Assembly (NCBI GenBank): GCA_017547995.1
Contig: JAFYNW010000228.1
Span: 1-7,052 of the forward strand
Source: Clostridia bacterium
GTDB taxonomy: Bacteria > Bacillota > Clostridia > Oscillospirales > Butyricicoccaceae
Length of the DNA stretch: 7,052 nt
Direction: 5' to 3'
The position numbers and the translations under genes are program-made. Of the stretch, positions 1 through 6,120 are shown in pieces. The stretch's first letter is position 1. The number at the start of each line of letters is the position of its first letter. Below the pieces are notes generated by a model. It searched no databases, had not been told where the DNA came from, and saw only the letters and a list, made by a program, of their open reading frames with translations.

Positions 1-914
1 CAGTAACGGGTGTCTCTGGCTCGGGCAAGAGCTCGCTCATCAATGAAATCCTTTACAAGCATCTTGCGGCTGACCTTAACGGCGCAAGAACAAGAGCGGG
101 TAAGCATGAGGAAATCAGAGGTCTTGAGCATCTCGATAAGGTAATCAATATCGACCAGTCGCCAATCGGCAGAACGCCGCGTTCAAACCCTGCTACCTAT
201 ACGGGCGTATTCGGTGATATCAGAGATTTGTTTGCACAGACTCAGGATGCGAAGGCGAGAGGCTACGGCTCGGGAAGATTCTCCTTTAACGTGCGAGGCG
301 GCAGATGTGAAGCCTGCTCGGGTGACGGTCTGCTCAAAATCGAAATGCACTTCCTGCCTGATATTTACGTGCCTTGCGAAGTATGTAAGGGCAAGCGATA
401 CAACAGAGAAACCCTTGAAGTCAAATATAAAGGCAAGAATATCTACGAAGTTCTGGATATGACGGTTGTGGAAGCGATGGAATTCTTTGAGCCTATACCA
501 AAGATTCACAGAAAACTCCGCACACTCTTTGAAGTGGGGCTTGGTTATATCAAGCTTGGGCAGTCGTCCACGACTCTCTCGGGCGGCGAGGCACAGCGAG
601 TGAAGCTTGCAACTGAGCTTGCAAGAAAGGCGACGGGCAGAACAATCTATATCCTCGACGAGCCGACGACAGGCCTTCATGCCTACGACGTGCACAGACT
701 CATCGAAGTGCTCCAGCGTCTTACGGATTCGGGCAACACAGTTGTGGTAATCGAGCACAATCTCGAGGTCATAAAAACTGCTGACCACATTATCGACCTT
801 GGTCCTGAAGGGGGCGACAAGGGTGGTATGATAGTTGCGCAGGGTACTCCTGAAGAGGTGGCTATGTGCGAAGCTTCGTATACGGGCAAATATTTGAAAA
901 AAATTATGAAATAA
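1..914 (+). CDS. uvrA: UvrA, excinuclease ABC subunit A (C-terminal part, 5' end outside window)
   Basis: UvrA is the damage-sensing ATPase of nucleotide excision repair; it dimerises, loads UvrB on damaged DNA and acts in the cytoplasm. The reading frame begins at base 3 and gives 303 residues to the TAA at 912-914. It covers essentially the whole second ABC cassette: Walker A GVSGSGKSS (fragment residues 3-11), a zinc module CEAC (102-105) and CEVC (125-128) separated by 19 residues as in known UvrA, ABC signature LSGGEAQR (192-199), Walker B IYILDEPTTGLH (215-226) and the switch histidine in VIEHN (249-253). Full UvrA is about 940 residues, so about two thirds is missing upstream. No break is visible. 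Codon choice differs from the genes downstream: 9 of 14 serines use TCG. No intrinsic terminator follows the stop. Identification is secure. Confidence 0.98.
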   Translation, partial: VTGVSGSGKSSLINEILYKHLAADLNGARTRAGKHEEIRGLEHLDKVINIDQSPIGRTPRSNPATYTGVFGDIRDLFAQTQDAKARGYGSGRFSFNVRGGRCEACSGDGLLKIEMHFLPDIYVPCEVCKGKRYNRETLEVKYKGKNIYEVLDMTVVEAMEFFEPIPKIHRKLRTLFEVGLGYIKLGQSSTTLSGGEAQRVKLATELARKATGRTIYILDEPTTGLHAYDVHRLIEVLQRLTDSGNTVVVIEHNLEVIKTADHIIDLGPEGGDKGGMIVAQGTPEEVAMCEASYTGKYLKKIMK

Positions 915-927
915 TGTAATTAAACTA

Positions 928-956
928 TGGAAATCTTTCATTGTTTATGGTATAAT
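928..956 (+). promoter_or_regulatory. Predicted housekeeping sigma promoter for pyrH operon
   Basis: A perfect -10 box TATAAT lies at 951-956, preceded by TGG at 948-950, which makes an extended -10 (TGnTATAAT). At the ideal 17-bp spacing, TGGAAA at 928-933 matches 4 of 6 positions of the -35 consensus. Transcription would start near 961-964, giving a leader of about 50 bases before the pyrH ATG. The site lies in the only sizeable gap of the window, between uvrA and pyrH. It probably drives pyrH and the genes after it. This is predicted from sequence only. Confidence 0.75.
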
Positions 957-971
957 TTATAAAGATAAATT

Positions 972-990
972 GTGGGGAGATTTACTCCAC
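972..990 (+). promoter_or_regulatory. Small leader hairpin upstream of pyrH
   Basis: GTGGGG (972-977) can pair with CTCCAC (985-990), a six-pair stem with one G-U pair and a seven-base loop. It falls just after the predicted transcription start and about 15 bases before the pyrH ribosome-binding site. There is no T-tract after it, so it is not an intrinsic terminator. It might stabilise the 5' end of the transcript or be chance. It does not resemble a riboswitch I recognise, and the leader is too short for most of them. Confidence 0.3.
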
Positions 991-1015
991 CCGATAAAGA
1001 CAGAGAGGAAATACT

Positions 1016-1735
1016 ATGGATACACCAAAATATAAAAGAGTACTTTTGAAGATAAGTGGTGAAGTTCTTGGCGGCAGCCGCGGTTTTGGTCTTGACTTTG
1101 AAGTGGTCAGCAAGGTAGCACAGGCTATCAAGGACTGCGTTGAAATCGGTGCGGAAATCGGTGTTGTTGTTGGCGGCGGCAACTTCTGGAGAGGCGTAAA
1201 GGATGGCGGCGGACGTATTGAACGTACAAGAGCTGACCATATGGGTATGCTTGCTACAACTATCAATGCACTTGCTCTTGCTGATGTTCTCGAAAATATG
1301 GATGTTCAGGTAAGAGTTCAGACAGGTATTGATATGGTTAAGGTTGCAGAACCTTACATCAGAGGCAAGGCTATCAGACATCTCGAAAAGAAGCGCGTTG
1401 TTATCTTTGCTTGCGGCACAGGTAACCCATTCTTCTCAACAGATACAGCAGCAGCTCTCCGCGCAGCTGAAATCGGAGCAGAAGCAATTCTTCTTGCAAA
1501 GAACATCGACGGCGTTTACACAGCAGACCCTAACAAGGATCCAACAGCTGAAAAGATCGACGAAATTACATATAATGAAGTGCTTTACAGAGGCCTTGCA
1601 GTTATGGACTCCACAGCAACTTCTCTCTCTATGGACAACAAGATTCCAATCATCGTATTTGCTCTCAAGGATACAGGCAACGTAAAGCGTGTTCTTATGG
1701 GTGAAAAGATTGGTACAGTTGTCAAGGCAAAGTAA
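1016..1735 (+). CDS. pyrH: UMP kinase (uridylate kinase)
   Basis: Phosphorylates UMP to UDP with ATP, the committed step towards UTP and CTP; bacterial PyrH is a cytoplasmic hexamer of the amino-acid kinase fold. The 239-residue length is normal for the family. Visible motifs are KISGE (12-16), the glycine-rich VVGGGNFWRG (51-60), TRADHMGM (71-78), GTGNPFFSTDTAA (134-146), the nucleotide-binding DGVYTADP (165-172) and MDSTATSLSMDN (197-208). The ATG is supported by AGAGG at 1004-1008, seven bases upstream, and by the family-typical N-terminus YKRVLLKISGE. Serine codons include no TCG and threonine is mostly ACA, as expected for a strongly expressed gene here. It is the first gene after the predicted promoter and is followed by frr after 47 bases. 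In other bacteria the enzyme is feedback-controlled by UTP and activated by GTP; that cannot be read from this sequence. Confidence 0.98.
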   Translation: MDTPKYKRVLLKISGEVLGGSRGFGLDFEVVSKVAQAIKDCVEIGAEIGVVVGGGNFWRGVKDGGGRIERTRADHMGMLATTINALALADVLENMDVQVRVQTGIDMVKVAEPYIRGKAIRHLEKKRVVIFACGTGNPFFSTDTAAALRAAEIGAEAILLAKNIDGVYTADPNKDPTAEKIDEITYNEVLYRGLAVMDSTATSLSMDNKIPIIVFALKDTGNVKRVLMGEKIGTVVKAK

Positions 1736-1768
1736 TTAAAAAACATCTAAATAAAATGAGATAATAAC

Positions 1769-1774
1769 AGGAGG
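1769..1774 (+). promoter_or_regulatory. Consensus Shine-Dalgarno of frr
   Basis: AGGAGG, complementary to the 16S rRNA 3' end, stands eight bases before the frr ATG at 1783. It is the best ribosome-binding site in the window and sits in an otherwise A-rich, structure-poor 47-base spacer, which suggests very efficient initiation on frr. Confidence 0.85.
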
Positions 1775-1782
1775 TTCTTCAT

Positions 1783-2340
1783 ATGATTAAGGAAGATTAC
1801 AAGCTTTATGGCGAAAAAATGGAAAAGACAGTTGCTGCTCTCAAGCATGAGTTCACAACTATCAGAGCAGGCCGCGCAAATCCAGGCGTTTTAGATAAGC
1901 TCACAATTGAATACTTTGGCTCTACAATGCCAGTTAACCAGATTGGCTCTATCTCCGTTCCAGAACCAAGAATGCTTATGATTCAGCCATGGGATGCAAG
2001 TGCTCTCAAGCTCATCGAAAAGGCAATTCTCGCTTCTGATATCGGTATCACACCACAGAACGATGGTAAGGTTATCCGTCTCAACTTCCCACCTCTCACA
2101 GAAGAAAGAAGAAAGGAACTTATCAAGACAGTTCACAAGTACGGTGAAGAAGCAAAGGTTGCTGCAAGAAATATCCGCAGAGATGCAAACGATAAGTTTA
2201 AGGATATGAAGAAGAAGAGCGAAATCACAGAAGATGACCTTAAGGATGCAGAAAAGGAAATCCAGAACATGGTAGACAAGATCTGCAAGGAAATCGATAA
2301 TGAAGTAGCTAAGAAGGAAAAGGAACTTTCTGAAATCTAA
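1783..2340 (+). CDS. frr: Ribosome recycling factor
   Basis: With EF-G, RRF splits the post-termination ribosome into subunits so they can be reused. The product is 185 residues, the standard length. The family fold is recognisable: helical domain I with MEKTVAALKHEFTTIRAGRA (13-32, holding the conserved RAGRANP at 28-34), the beta domain II around PVNQIGSISVPEPR (50-63) and the QPWD segment (68-71), then NFPPLTEERRKEL (101-113), the ribosome-contacting IRRDAND (131-137) and a charged C-terminal helix. The start is fixed by the consensus Shine-Dalgarno at 1769-1774. Proline is almost always CCA and no serine is TCG, pointing to high expression. The pyrH-frr pairing is very widely conserved. 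A strong inverted repeat lies directly after the stop. Confidence 0.98.
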   Translation: MIKEDYKLYGEKMEKTVAALKHEFTTIRAGRANPGVLDKLTIEYFGSTMPVNQIGSISVPEPRMLMIQPWDASALKLIEKAILASDIGITPQNDGKVIRLNFPPLTEERRKELIKTVHKYGEEAKVAARNIRRDANDKFKDMKKKSEITEDDLKDAEKEIQNMVDKICKEIDNEVAKKEKELSEI

Positions 2341-2346
2341 GTTGTG

Positions 2347-2378
2347 TTAGGCGGACTATGTCCGCCTAATATAGTTTT
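2347..2378 (+). terminator. Hairpin between frr and uppS, probable partial terminator or processing stem
   Basis: TTAGGCGGAC (2347-2356) and GTCCGCCTAA (2360-2369) are perfect inverted copies with a three-base TAT loop. G-U and A-U pairs could extend the stem outward to about 16 pairs (2341-2375). The run after it is weak: only TTTT at 2375-2378, set off from the core stem by TATAG. I infer a leaky terminator or a 3'-end-stabilising stem that lowers uppS-ispG output relative to pyrH-frr. No promoter is visible between it and uppS, so some read-through is needed unless a promoter lies inside frr. Confidence 0.6.
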
Positions 2379-2391
2379 AACAGGATAAGAT

Positions 2392-3114
2392 ATGATTATT
2401 AAAAAAACTATCGAAAAGCCGGATATGAATAATATTCCGGTTCACATAGCCGCAATTATGGATGGCAACGGCAGATGGGCAAGCTCAAAGGGTCTGCCAA
2501 GAACAGTAGGGCATAAGGCGGGCAGTGAATCTTTCAGAAAAATTTCGGAATATCTTAACGATATCGGCGTAAAGTATTTTACTGTATATGCTTTCTCAAC
2601 GGAAAACTGGAAAAGACCAAAGGAAGAGGTCTCTGCTATCATGAAGCTTCTCAAGGAATATCTCCTCGAGGCTATTTCAGATATGGCTGAAAAGAATATC
2701 AGACTCTGCTTCTTCGGTGACCAGACTCCGCTTTCTGATGAGCTCAAGGATCTTATCAAAAAGACGGATGAGATTTCAAAGAGCTGCACAGGGCTCACTG
2801 TCAACGTGTGCCTTAATTATGGCGGCCGTGATGAAATTACAAGAGCGGTAAAAGCAATTGTAGAAGATGGCGTAAAGCCGGATGAAATTACAGAAGAACT
2901 CATCGGTTCATACCTGTATTCCAAAAATATACCTGACCCTGACCTTATTATCAGACCGGGTAAGGAACAGAGAATTTCCAATTTCCTTTTGTGGCAGTGT
3001 GCCTACAGTGAGTTTTATTTCACAGAAACTCTTTGGCCTGATATGAATGAAGAGGAAATGAACAAAGCTATCATCAGTTTCCAGAAAAGGAAAAGAAGAT
3101 TCGGAGGAATATAA
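2392..3114 (+). CDS. uppS: Isoprenyl transferase, undecaprenyl diphosphate synthase
   Basis: This cis-prenyltransferase adds IPP units to farnesyl diphosphate to make undecaprenyl diphosphate, the lipid carrier for peptidoglycan and other wall polymers. The product is 240 residues, normal size. Region I HIAAIMDGNGRWA (18-30) carries the catalytic Asp24. GHKAG (40-44), FSTENWKRP (68-76), NYGGRDEI (142-149) and PDPDLIIR (181-188) follow. The later block reads RPGKEQRISNF, where the usual form is close to RTSGEQRLSNF; Arg188, Glu192, Arg194 and Ser196, which match the IPP-binding residues, are kept. The ATG at 2392 has AGGA six bases upstream. Met12 would also retain the catalytic core but has a poorer ribosome site. 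The gene ends five bases before cdsA, and its last Gly codons form the cdsA ribosome-binding site. Confidence 0.96.
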   Translation: MIIKKTIEKPDMNNIPVHIAAIMDGNGRWASSKGLPRTVGHKAGSESFRKISEYLNDIGVKYFTVYAFSTENWKRPKEEVSAIMKLLKEYLLEAISDMAEKNIRLCFFGDQTPLSDELKDLIKKTDEISKSCTGLTVNVCLNYGGRDEITRAVKAIVEDGVKPDEITEELIGSYLYSKNIPDPDLIIRPGKEQRISNFLLWQCAYSEFYFTETLWPDMNEEEMNKAIISFQKRKRRFGGI

Positions 3115-3119
3115 CTAAA

Positions 3120-3926
3120 ATGAAACAGAGAGTAATTACAGGCCTGATAGGCATCGTTATTTTCTTTATCGTTGTCTATTGCTTGCCGGTAGAAGCTATC
3201 GTGGGCATTTTTGCTGCACTCTGTGGTTTTGCTTCCTATGAAGCGATACATATCAACAAAGAGATGGGTAAAAATAAGCTCTATGTTGCAATTTCTGCAC
3301 TTATGGGTGCGTTTATCCCGGTAGCAATTTTGTATTTTGATATTACAACAATGCTCATTATGGCGGCTGTATACACAGCGGTTATGGTGATTTTTGCATT
3401 CAGCAAGAAAATTAAGTTTAATCTCGGCAGAGTTGTGGAAAGCTACGTAGGTGTATTTGGTGTTACAACCTTGTTGTCTTCCGTTATGAAGATTTTCATT
3501 CTCTCTTCCGAAGGTAAGGTGCTTGTGCTTATGCCATTTGCTGTTGCGTGGTGCACAGATATCTTCGCACAGCTTTGCGGTATAGCTTTTGGCAAACATA
3601 AGCTCTGCCCAAAAATCAGCCCTAAAAAGACAGTTGAAGGCTCTGTAGGCGGCATCCTTGGCGGTGTTATCGGTGTCTTCATCATTTCGTCTTTGCTTAG
3701 CGAAGCAGCAACAATTCCTGTTGCAACACTTATCTTTATGGGTGCTTGCGGCTCTGTTATTTCCCAGATTGGTGACCTTTCCATGTCTCTCCTCAAGAGA
3801 CTCAACGGTGTGAAGGATTTCAGCAACCTTTTCCCAGGTCATGGCGGTGTGCTTGACAGATTTGACAGTGTTATGCTCGCGGCTCCATTTGTTGAATTAG
3901 TTCTCAGATCTTTGGGTATAATGTAA
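3120..3926 (+). CDS. cdsA: Phosphatidate cytidylyltransferase (CDP-diglyceride synthase)
   Basis: Integral membrane enzyme that joins CTP and phosphatidic acid to give CDP-diacylglycerol, the precursor of phosphatidylglycerol, cardiolipin and other phospholipids. The 268-residue product is mostly hydrophobic, with about eight likely membrane segments (near 5-22, 24-42, 54-72, 76-94, 108-128, 135-156, 174-194, 198-217). The full family signature lies near the C-terminus: S223-LL-KR, K232-D233, then PGHGG (239-243) and DRFD (246-249), the metal- and substrate-binding acidic residues. The upstream block FGKHKLCPKISPKKTVEG (157-174) is also typical. GGAGGA at 3103-3108, inside the end of uppS, is the ribosome site, with a rather long 11-base spacing. 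It is followed by dxr after 10 bases. Confidence 0.96.
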   Translation: MKQRVITGLIGIVIFFIVVYCLPVEAIVGIFAALCGFASYEAIHINKEMGKNKLYVAISALMGAFIPVAILYFDITTMLIMAAVYTAVMVIFAFSKKIKFNLGRVVESYVGVFGVTTLLSSVMKIFILSSEGKVLVLMPFAVAWCTDIFAQLCGIAFGKHKLCPKISPKKTVEGSVGGILGGVIGVFIISSLLSEAATIPVATLIFMGACGSVISQIGDLSMSLLKRLNGVKDFSNLFPGHGGVLDRFDSVMLAAPFVELVLRSLGIM

Positions 3927-3927
3927 C

Positions 3928-3933
3928 AGAGGA
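3928..3933 (+). promoter_or_regulatory. Closely spaced ribosome-binding site of dxr
   Basis: AGAGGA directly follows the cdsA stop, and only three bases separate it from the dxr ATG at 3937. This is shorter than the usual five to nine. The start is still the right one, because the encoded N-terminus KNITILGSTGSIG fits the family exactly. The tight spacing may moderate dxr translation. Confidence 0.6.
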
Positions 3934-3936
3934 ATT

Positions 3937-5076
3937 ATGAAGAATATTACAATTTTAGGCTCTACAGGTTCTATCGGTACTCAGGCATTGCAGGTTGCAA
4001 AGAGCTGCAATTACAATATCGTTGCACTTACAGCAGGGAAGAACGTTCAGCTCTTGTCTCAGCAGATTGAAGAGTTCGAGCCTCAGTACGCAGTTGTTTC
4101 AAATGAAGAAGACGCAAAGCTCCTTCAGGAAAAATATCCTGAGGTTAAAGTCCTTTGGGGTGAAGCGGGAATTGAAACTGTGGCATCGCTCGATGATAAC
4201 GATATCGTGCTCAACTCAATCGTGGGTATTGCAGGCCTTAAAGGTACTATTGCTGCGGTAAAACACGCAAAAAGACTTGCACTTGCAAACAAGGAAAGCC
4301 TTGTGTGTGCAGGCAGTATCGTTATGCCCCTTGCTAAAAAATATGGTTGTGAAATCACACCTGTCGATTCTGAGCATTCCGCAATGTTTCAGGCTATGCA
4401 GTCGGGCAAACATAACGAAATTGAGTCTGTCATTCTGACAGCGTCAGGCGGTCCGTTCTTTGGCAAAAAGGCTGAAGAGCTTACAGAAATGAAGGCATCC
4501 GATGCCCTCAAGCATCCTTCGTGGAGCATGGGTAATAAGATTACAATCGACAGCGCAACGCTTATGAACAAGGGATTTGAGTTTATCGAGGCTATCTGGC
4601 TGTTTGACCTTAAGCCCGAGCAGATTGAAGTGGTTGTCCACAGAGAAAGCATCATTCACTCCGCCGTGGAATTCACAGACGGCAACGTGATTGCACAGCT
4701 TTCCAATCCTGATATGCGTCTGCCTATTTCTTATGCAATCTCATATCCTGACAGAGTGGAGATTCCATACAGAAAGCTCAAACTTGCTGAAATCGGTAAG
4801 ATGAGCTTCTATGAGCCGGATTTATCCACATTCAAGTGTCTTGAACTTTGTATCAAGTCGGTGGAAAGAGGCGGCAACAGCGGTGCGGTTATCAATGGTG
4901 CCAACGAAGAAGCTGTAAAATTGTTCTTAAATGACAAAATCGGATTTTTGGATATCTATAACTGTGTCAAGTATGCATACGATAGTGTCAAGTTTATCGA
5001 AAATCCGGATATTGACGATATTTTTGAAAGTGATAAGCAGGCGAGAGCTTGTGTAAACGATTATATTATGAGGTAA
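3937..5076 (+). CDS. dxr: 1-deoxy-D-xylulose 5-phosphate reductoisomerase
   Basis: Converts 1-deoxy-D-xylulose 5-phosphate to 2-C-methyl-D-erythritol 4-phosphate with NADPH and a divalent metal, the first committed step of the MEP isoprenoid pathway; it is the known fosmidomycin target. The 379-residue length is normal. The NADPH-binding GSTGSIG is at 8-14 and the ALANKESLV block at 115-123. Metal ligands are Asp144 and Glu146 in PVDSEHSA and Glu215 in NKGFE, matching E. coli D150, E152 and E231. His193, Trp196, Ser206, Asn211 and Lys212 correspond to E. coli H209, W212, S222, N227 and K228. All catalytic positions I can check are intact, so the enzyme should be active. It lies between cdsA and rseP, as in other Firmicutes. 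Its final codons ATG AGG supply the ribosome site of rseP. Confidence 0.98.
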   Translation: MKNITILGSTGSIGTQALQVAKSCNYNIVALTAGKNVQLLSQQIEEFEPQYAVVSNEEDAKLLQEKYPEVKVLWGEAGIETVASLDDNDIVLNSIVGIAGLKGTIAAVKHAKRLALANKESLVCAGSIVMPLAKKYGCEITPVDSEHSAMFQAMQSGKHNEIESVILTASGGPFFGKKAEELTEMKASDALKHPSWSMGNKITIDSATLMNKGFEFIEAIWLFDLKPEQIEVVVHRESIIHSAVEFTDGNVIAQLSNPDMRLPISYAISYPDRVEIPYRKLKLAEIGKMSFYEPDLSTFKCLELCIKSVERGGNSGAVINGANEEAVKLFLNDKIGFLDIYNCVKYAYDSVKFIENPDIDDIFESDKQARACVNDYIMR

Positions 5077-5083
5077 AACATTG
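5070..5083 (+). promoter_or_regulatory. Ribosome-binding site and TTG start of rseP
   Basis: GAGG at 5070-5073, formed by the last sense codons of dxr, stands seven bases before TTG at 5081-5083. Reading the rseP frame upstream meets TGA at 5069-5071, so no earlier ATG is possible. The next in-frame Met (residue 66) would remove the catalytic HELGH. TTG is therefore the only sensible start. Confidence 0.85.
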
Positions 5084-6118
5084 AGCATTCTTTTAGCAAT
5101 TTTAGTTTTTGGTTTGCTTATATTCATTCATGAATTGGGCCATTTTGCGGTGGCTAAAGCATCCGGAATTGTAGTCAACTCATTTTCGATAGGTTTCGGC
5201 CCTGCGATTATCAAAAAGCAGATAGGTGAAACCTTGTATGCCATCAGAGTAATTCCTTTTGGCGGTGCAGTCGAAATGAAGGGTGAAATCACAGAAGATG
5301 ACAGAGAGCTGTCTGAAGAGGAAAAGGAAGGCAGCTTCCTTGCGGCAAAGCCTGTACACAGACTTCTCGTCTGCGTAGCGGGTGCATTTATGAATCTCCT
5401 GCTGGGCATAGTTATTATCTTCTTTATTATGCTCCCGGCTCAGTCGACTATTGCTCCGGAGATTACTTATCTTGAGCCTGAGTTTGAATACACAGAATAT
5501 TTTCAGGTAGGGGACGTCATCAAAAGAGTGGATGACTTCTACGTATTCAATTACAACGATCTTTCTTCCGGTCTGAGCCTCAATAAGGATGGCACTTACG
5601 ATTTCACAATTGAACGTAACGGTGAGAAAATCAAGTATGACGATTTAGCTCTCGAAAAGAAGATTTTTGGAAATGAAACTGCTCCAAGATACGGTTTCAG
5701 CTTCGGAGTAAAGGAGTTAACCTTTACTGATAAAATCAAGGAAACGTTCAATAATGCGGCAAGCTTTGTGCAGTCTGTTTACGTCAGCCTCAAGTATGTG
5801 GTGACAGGCAACGTAAAGACAACTGAGATGATGGGTGCTGTCGGCATCACAAATGAAATCAGTGCAAGAGCGGAAAGCTCTATGGCTGATATGTGGTATT
5901 TCGTGGCATTCCTTTCCATCAACCTTGCTGTTGTGAATATGCTTCCTTTCTTTGCTCTCGATGGTGGCAAGTGTGTGCTCATCCTTTGGGAGATTATTAC
6001 TAAAAAGCCAATCAAGCCAAAACACGAGGCTTATCTTAATCTGATTGGTATGGTATTACTTTTAGGTTTGTTCGTATTTGTAACTTTTAATGATGTTTTA
6101 AGACTTATAAGAGGTTAA
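5081..6118 (+). CDS. rseP: RseP/RasP-type site-2 zinc metalloprotease
   Basis: Membrane-embedded protease that cuts substrates inside the lipid bilayer, such as trimmed anti-sigma factors, signal-peptide remnants or peptide-pheromone precursors in relatives (RasP, Eep). Zinc motif HELGH is at residues 17-21 in the first membrane segment; the third zinc ligand Asp294 sits in NMLPFFALDGG (286-296). Other membrane segments are near 94-119, 271-293 and 319-338. VGDVIKRVDDF (143-153) lies in a short region that fits a single PDZ domain (about 125-195). MGAVGIT (251-257) corresponds to the conserved GPVGI block. At 345 residues it is shorter than the B. subtilis protein (about 420) but of a size common in Clostridia. 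It begins with TTG four bases after dxr and ends two bases before ispG, which suggests coupled translation. The substrate cannot be inferred; no anti-sigma gene is in view. Confidence 0.95.
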   Translation: MSILLAILVFGLLIFIHELGHFAVAKASGIVVNSFSIGFGPAIIKKQIGETLYAIRVIPFGGAVEMKGEITEDDRELSEEEKEGSFLAAKPVHRLLVCVAGAFMNLLLGIVIIFFIMLPAQSTIAPEITYLEPEFEYTEYFQVGDVIKRVDDFYVFNYNDLSSGLSLNKDGTYDFTIERNGEKIKYDDLALEKKIFGNETAPRYGFSFGVKELTFTDKIKETFNNAASFVQSVYVSLKYVVTGNVKTTEMMGAVGITNEISARAESSMADMWYFVAFLSINLAVVNMLPFFALDGGKCVLILWEIITKKPIKPKHEAYLNLIGMVLLLGLFVFVTFNDVLRLIRG

Positions 6119-6120
6119 AA

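Noticed and set aside
183..941. Long minus-strand open frame (252 codons) opposite uvrA
   Set aside because: It lies wholly antisense to a clearly coding, motif-rich UvrA frame, shows no family motif or ribosome site I recognise, and has an odd Arg/Phe/His-rich composition typical of a shadow frame.
972..990. Leader hairpin as a terminator for uvrA
   Set aside because: No T-tract follows and it lies downstream of a strong promoter, so it belongs to the pyrH transcript if it means anything.
938..1381. Minus-strand open frame covering the uvrA-pyrH gap
   Set aside because: It overlaps the predicted promoter and the start of pyrH in antisense, has no convincing ribosome site and resembles no family.
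1329..1685. Plus-strand alternative frame inside pyrH
   Set aside because: Gln/Ser/Leu-rich shadow frame within an intact pyrH; no motif or independent start signal.
1736..1782. pyrH-frr spacer as a possible terminator or promoter
   Set aside because: A-rich with no inverted repeat and no paired -35/-10 boxes; only the Shine-Dalgarno of frr is clear.
3015..3842. Minus-strand open frame of 275 codons opposite uppS end and cdsA
   Set aside because: Composition is extremely rich in Asn, Cys, His and Lys, as expected from reverse reading of a hydrophobic membrane gene; no motif is recognisable and cdsA on the plus strand has its full signature.
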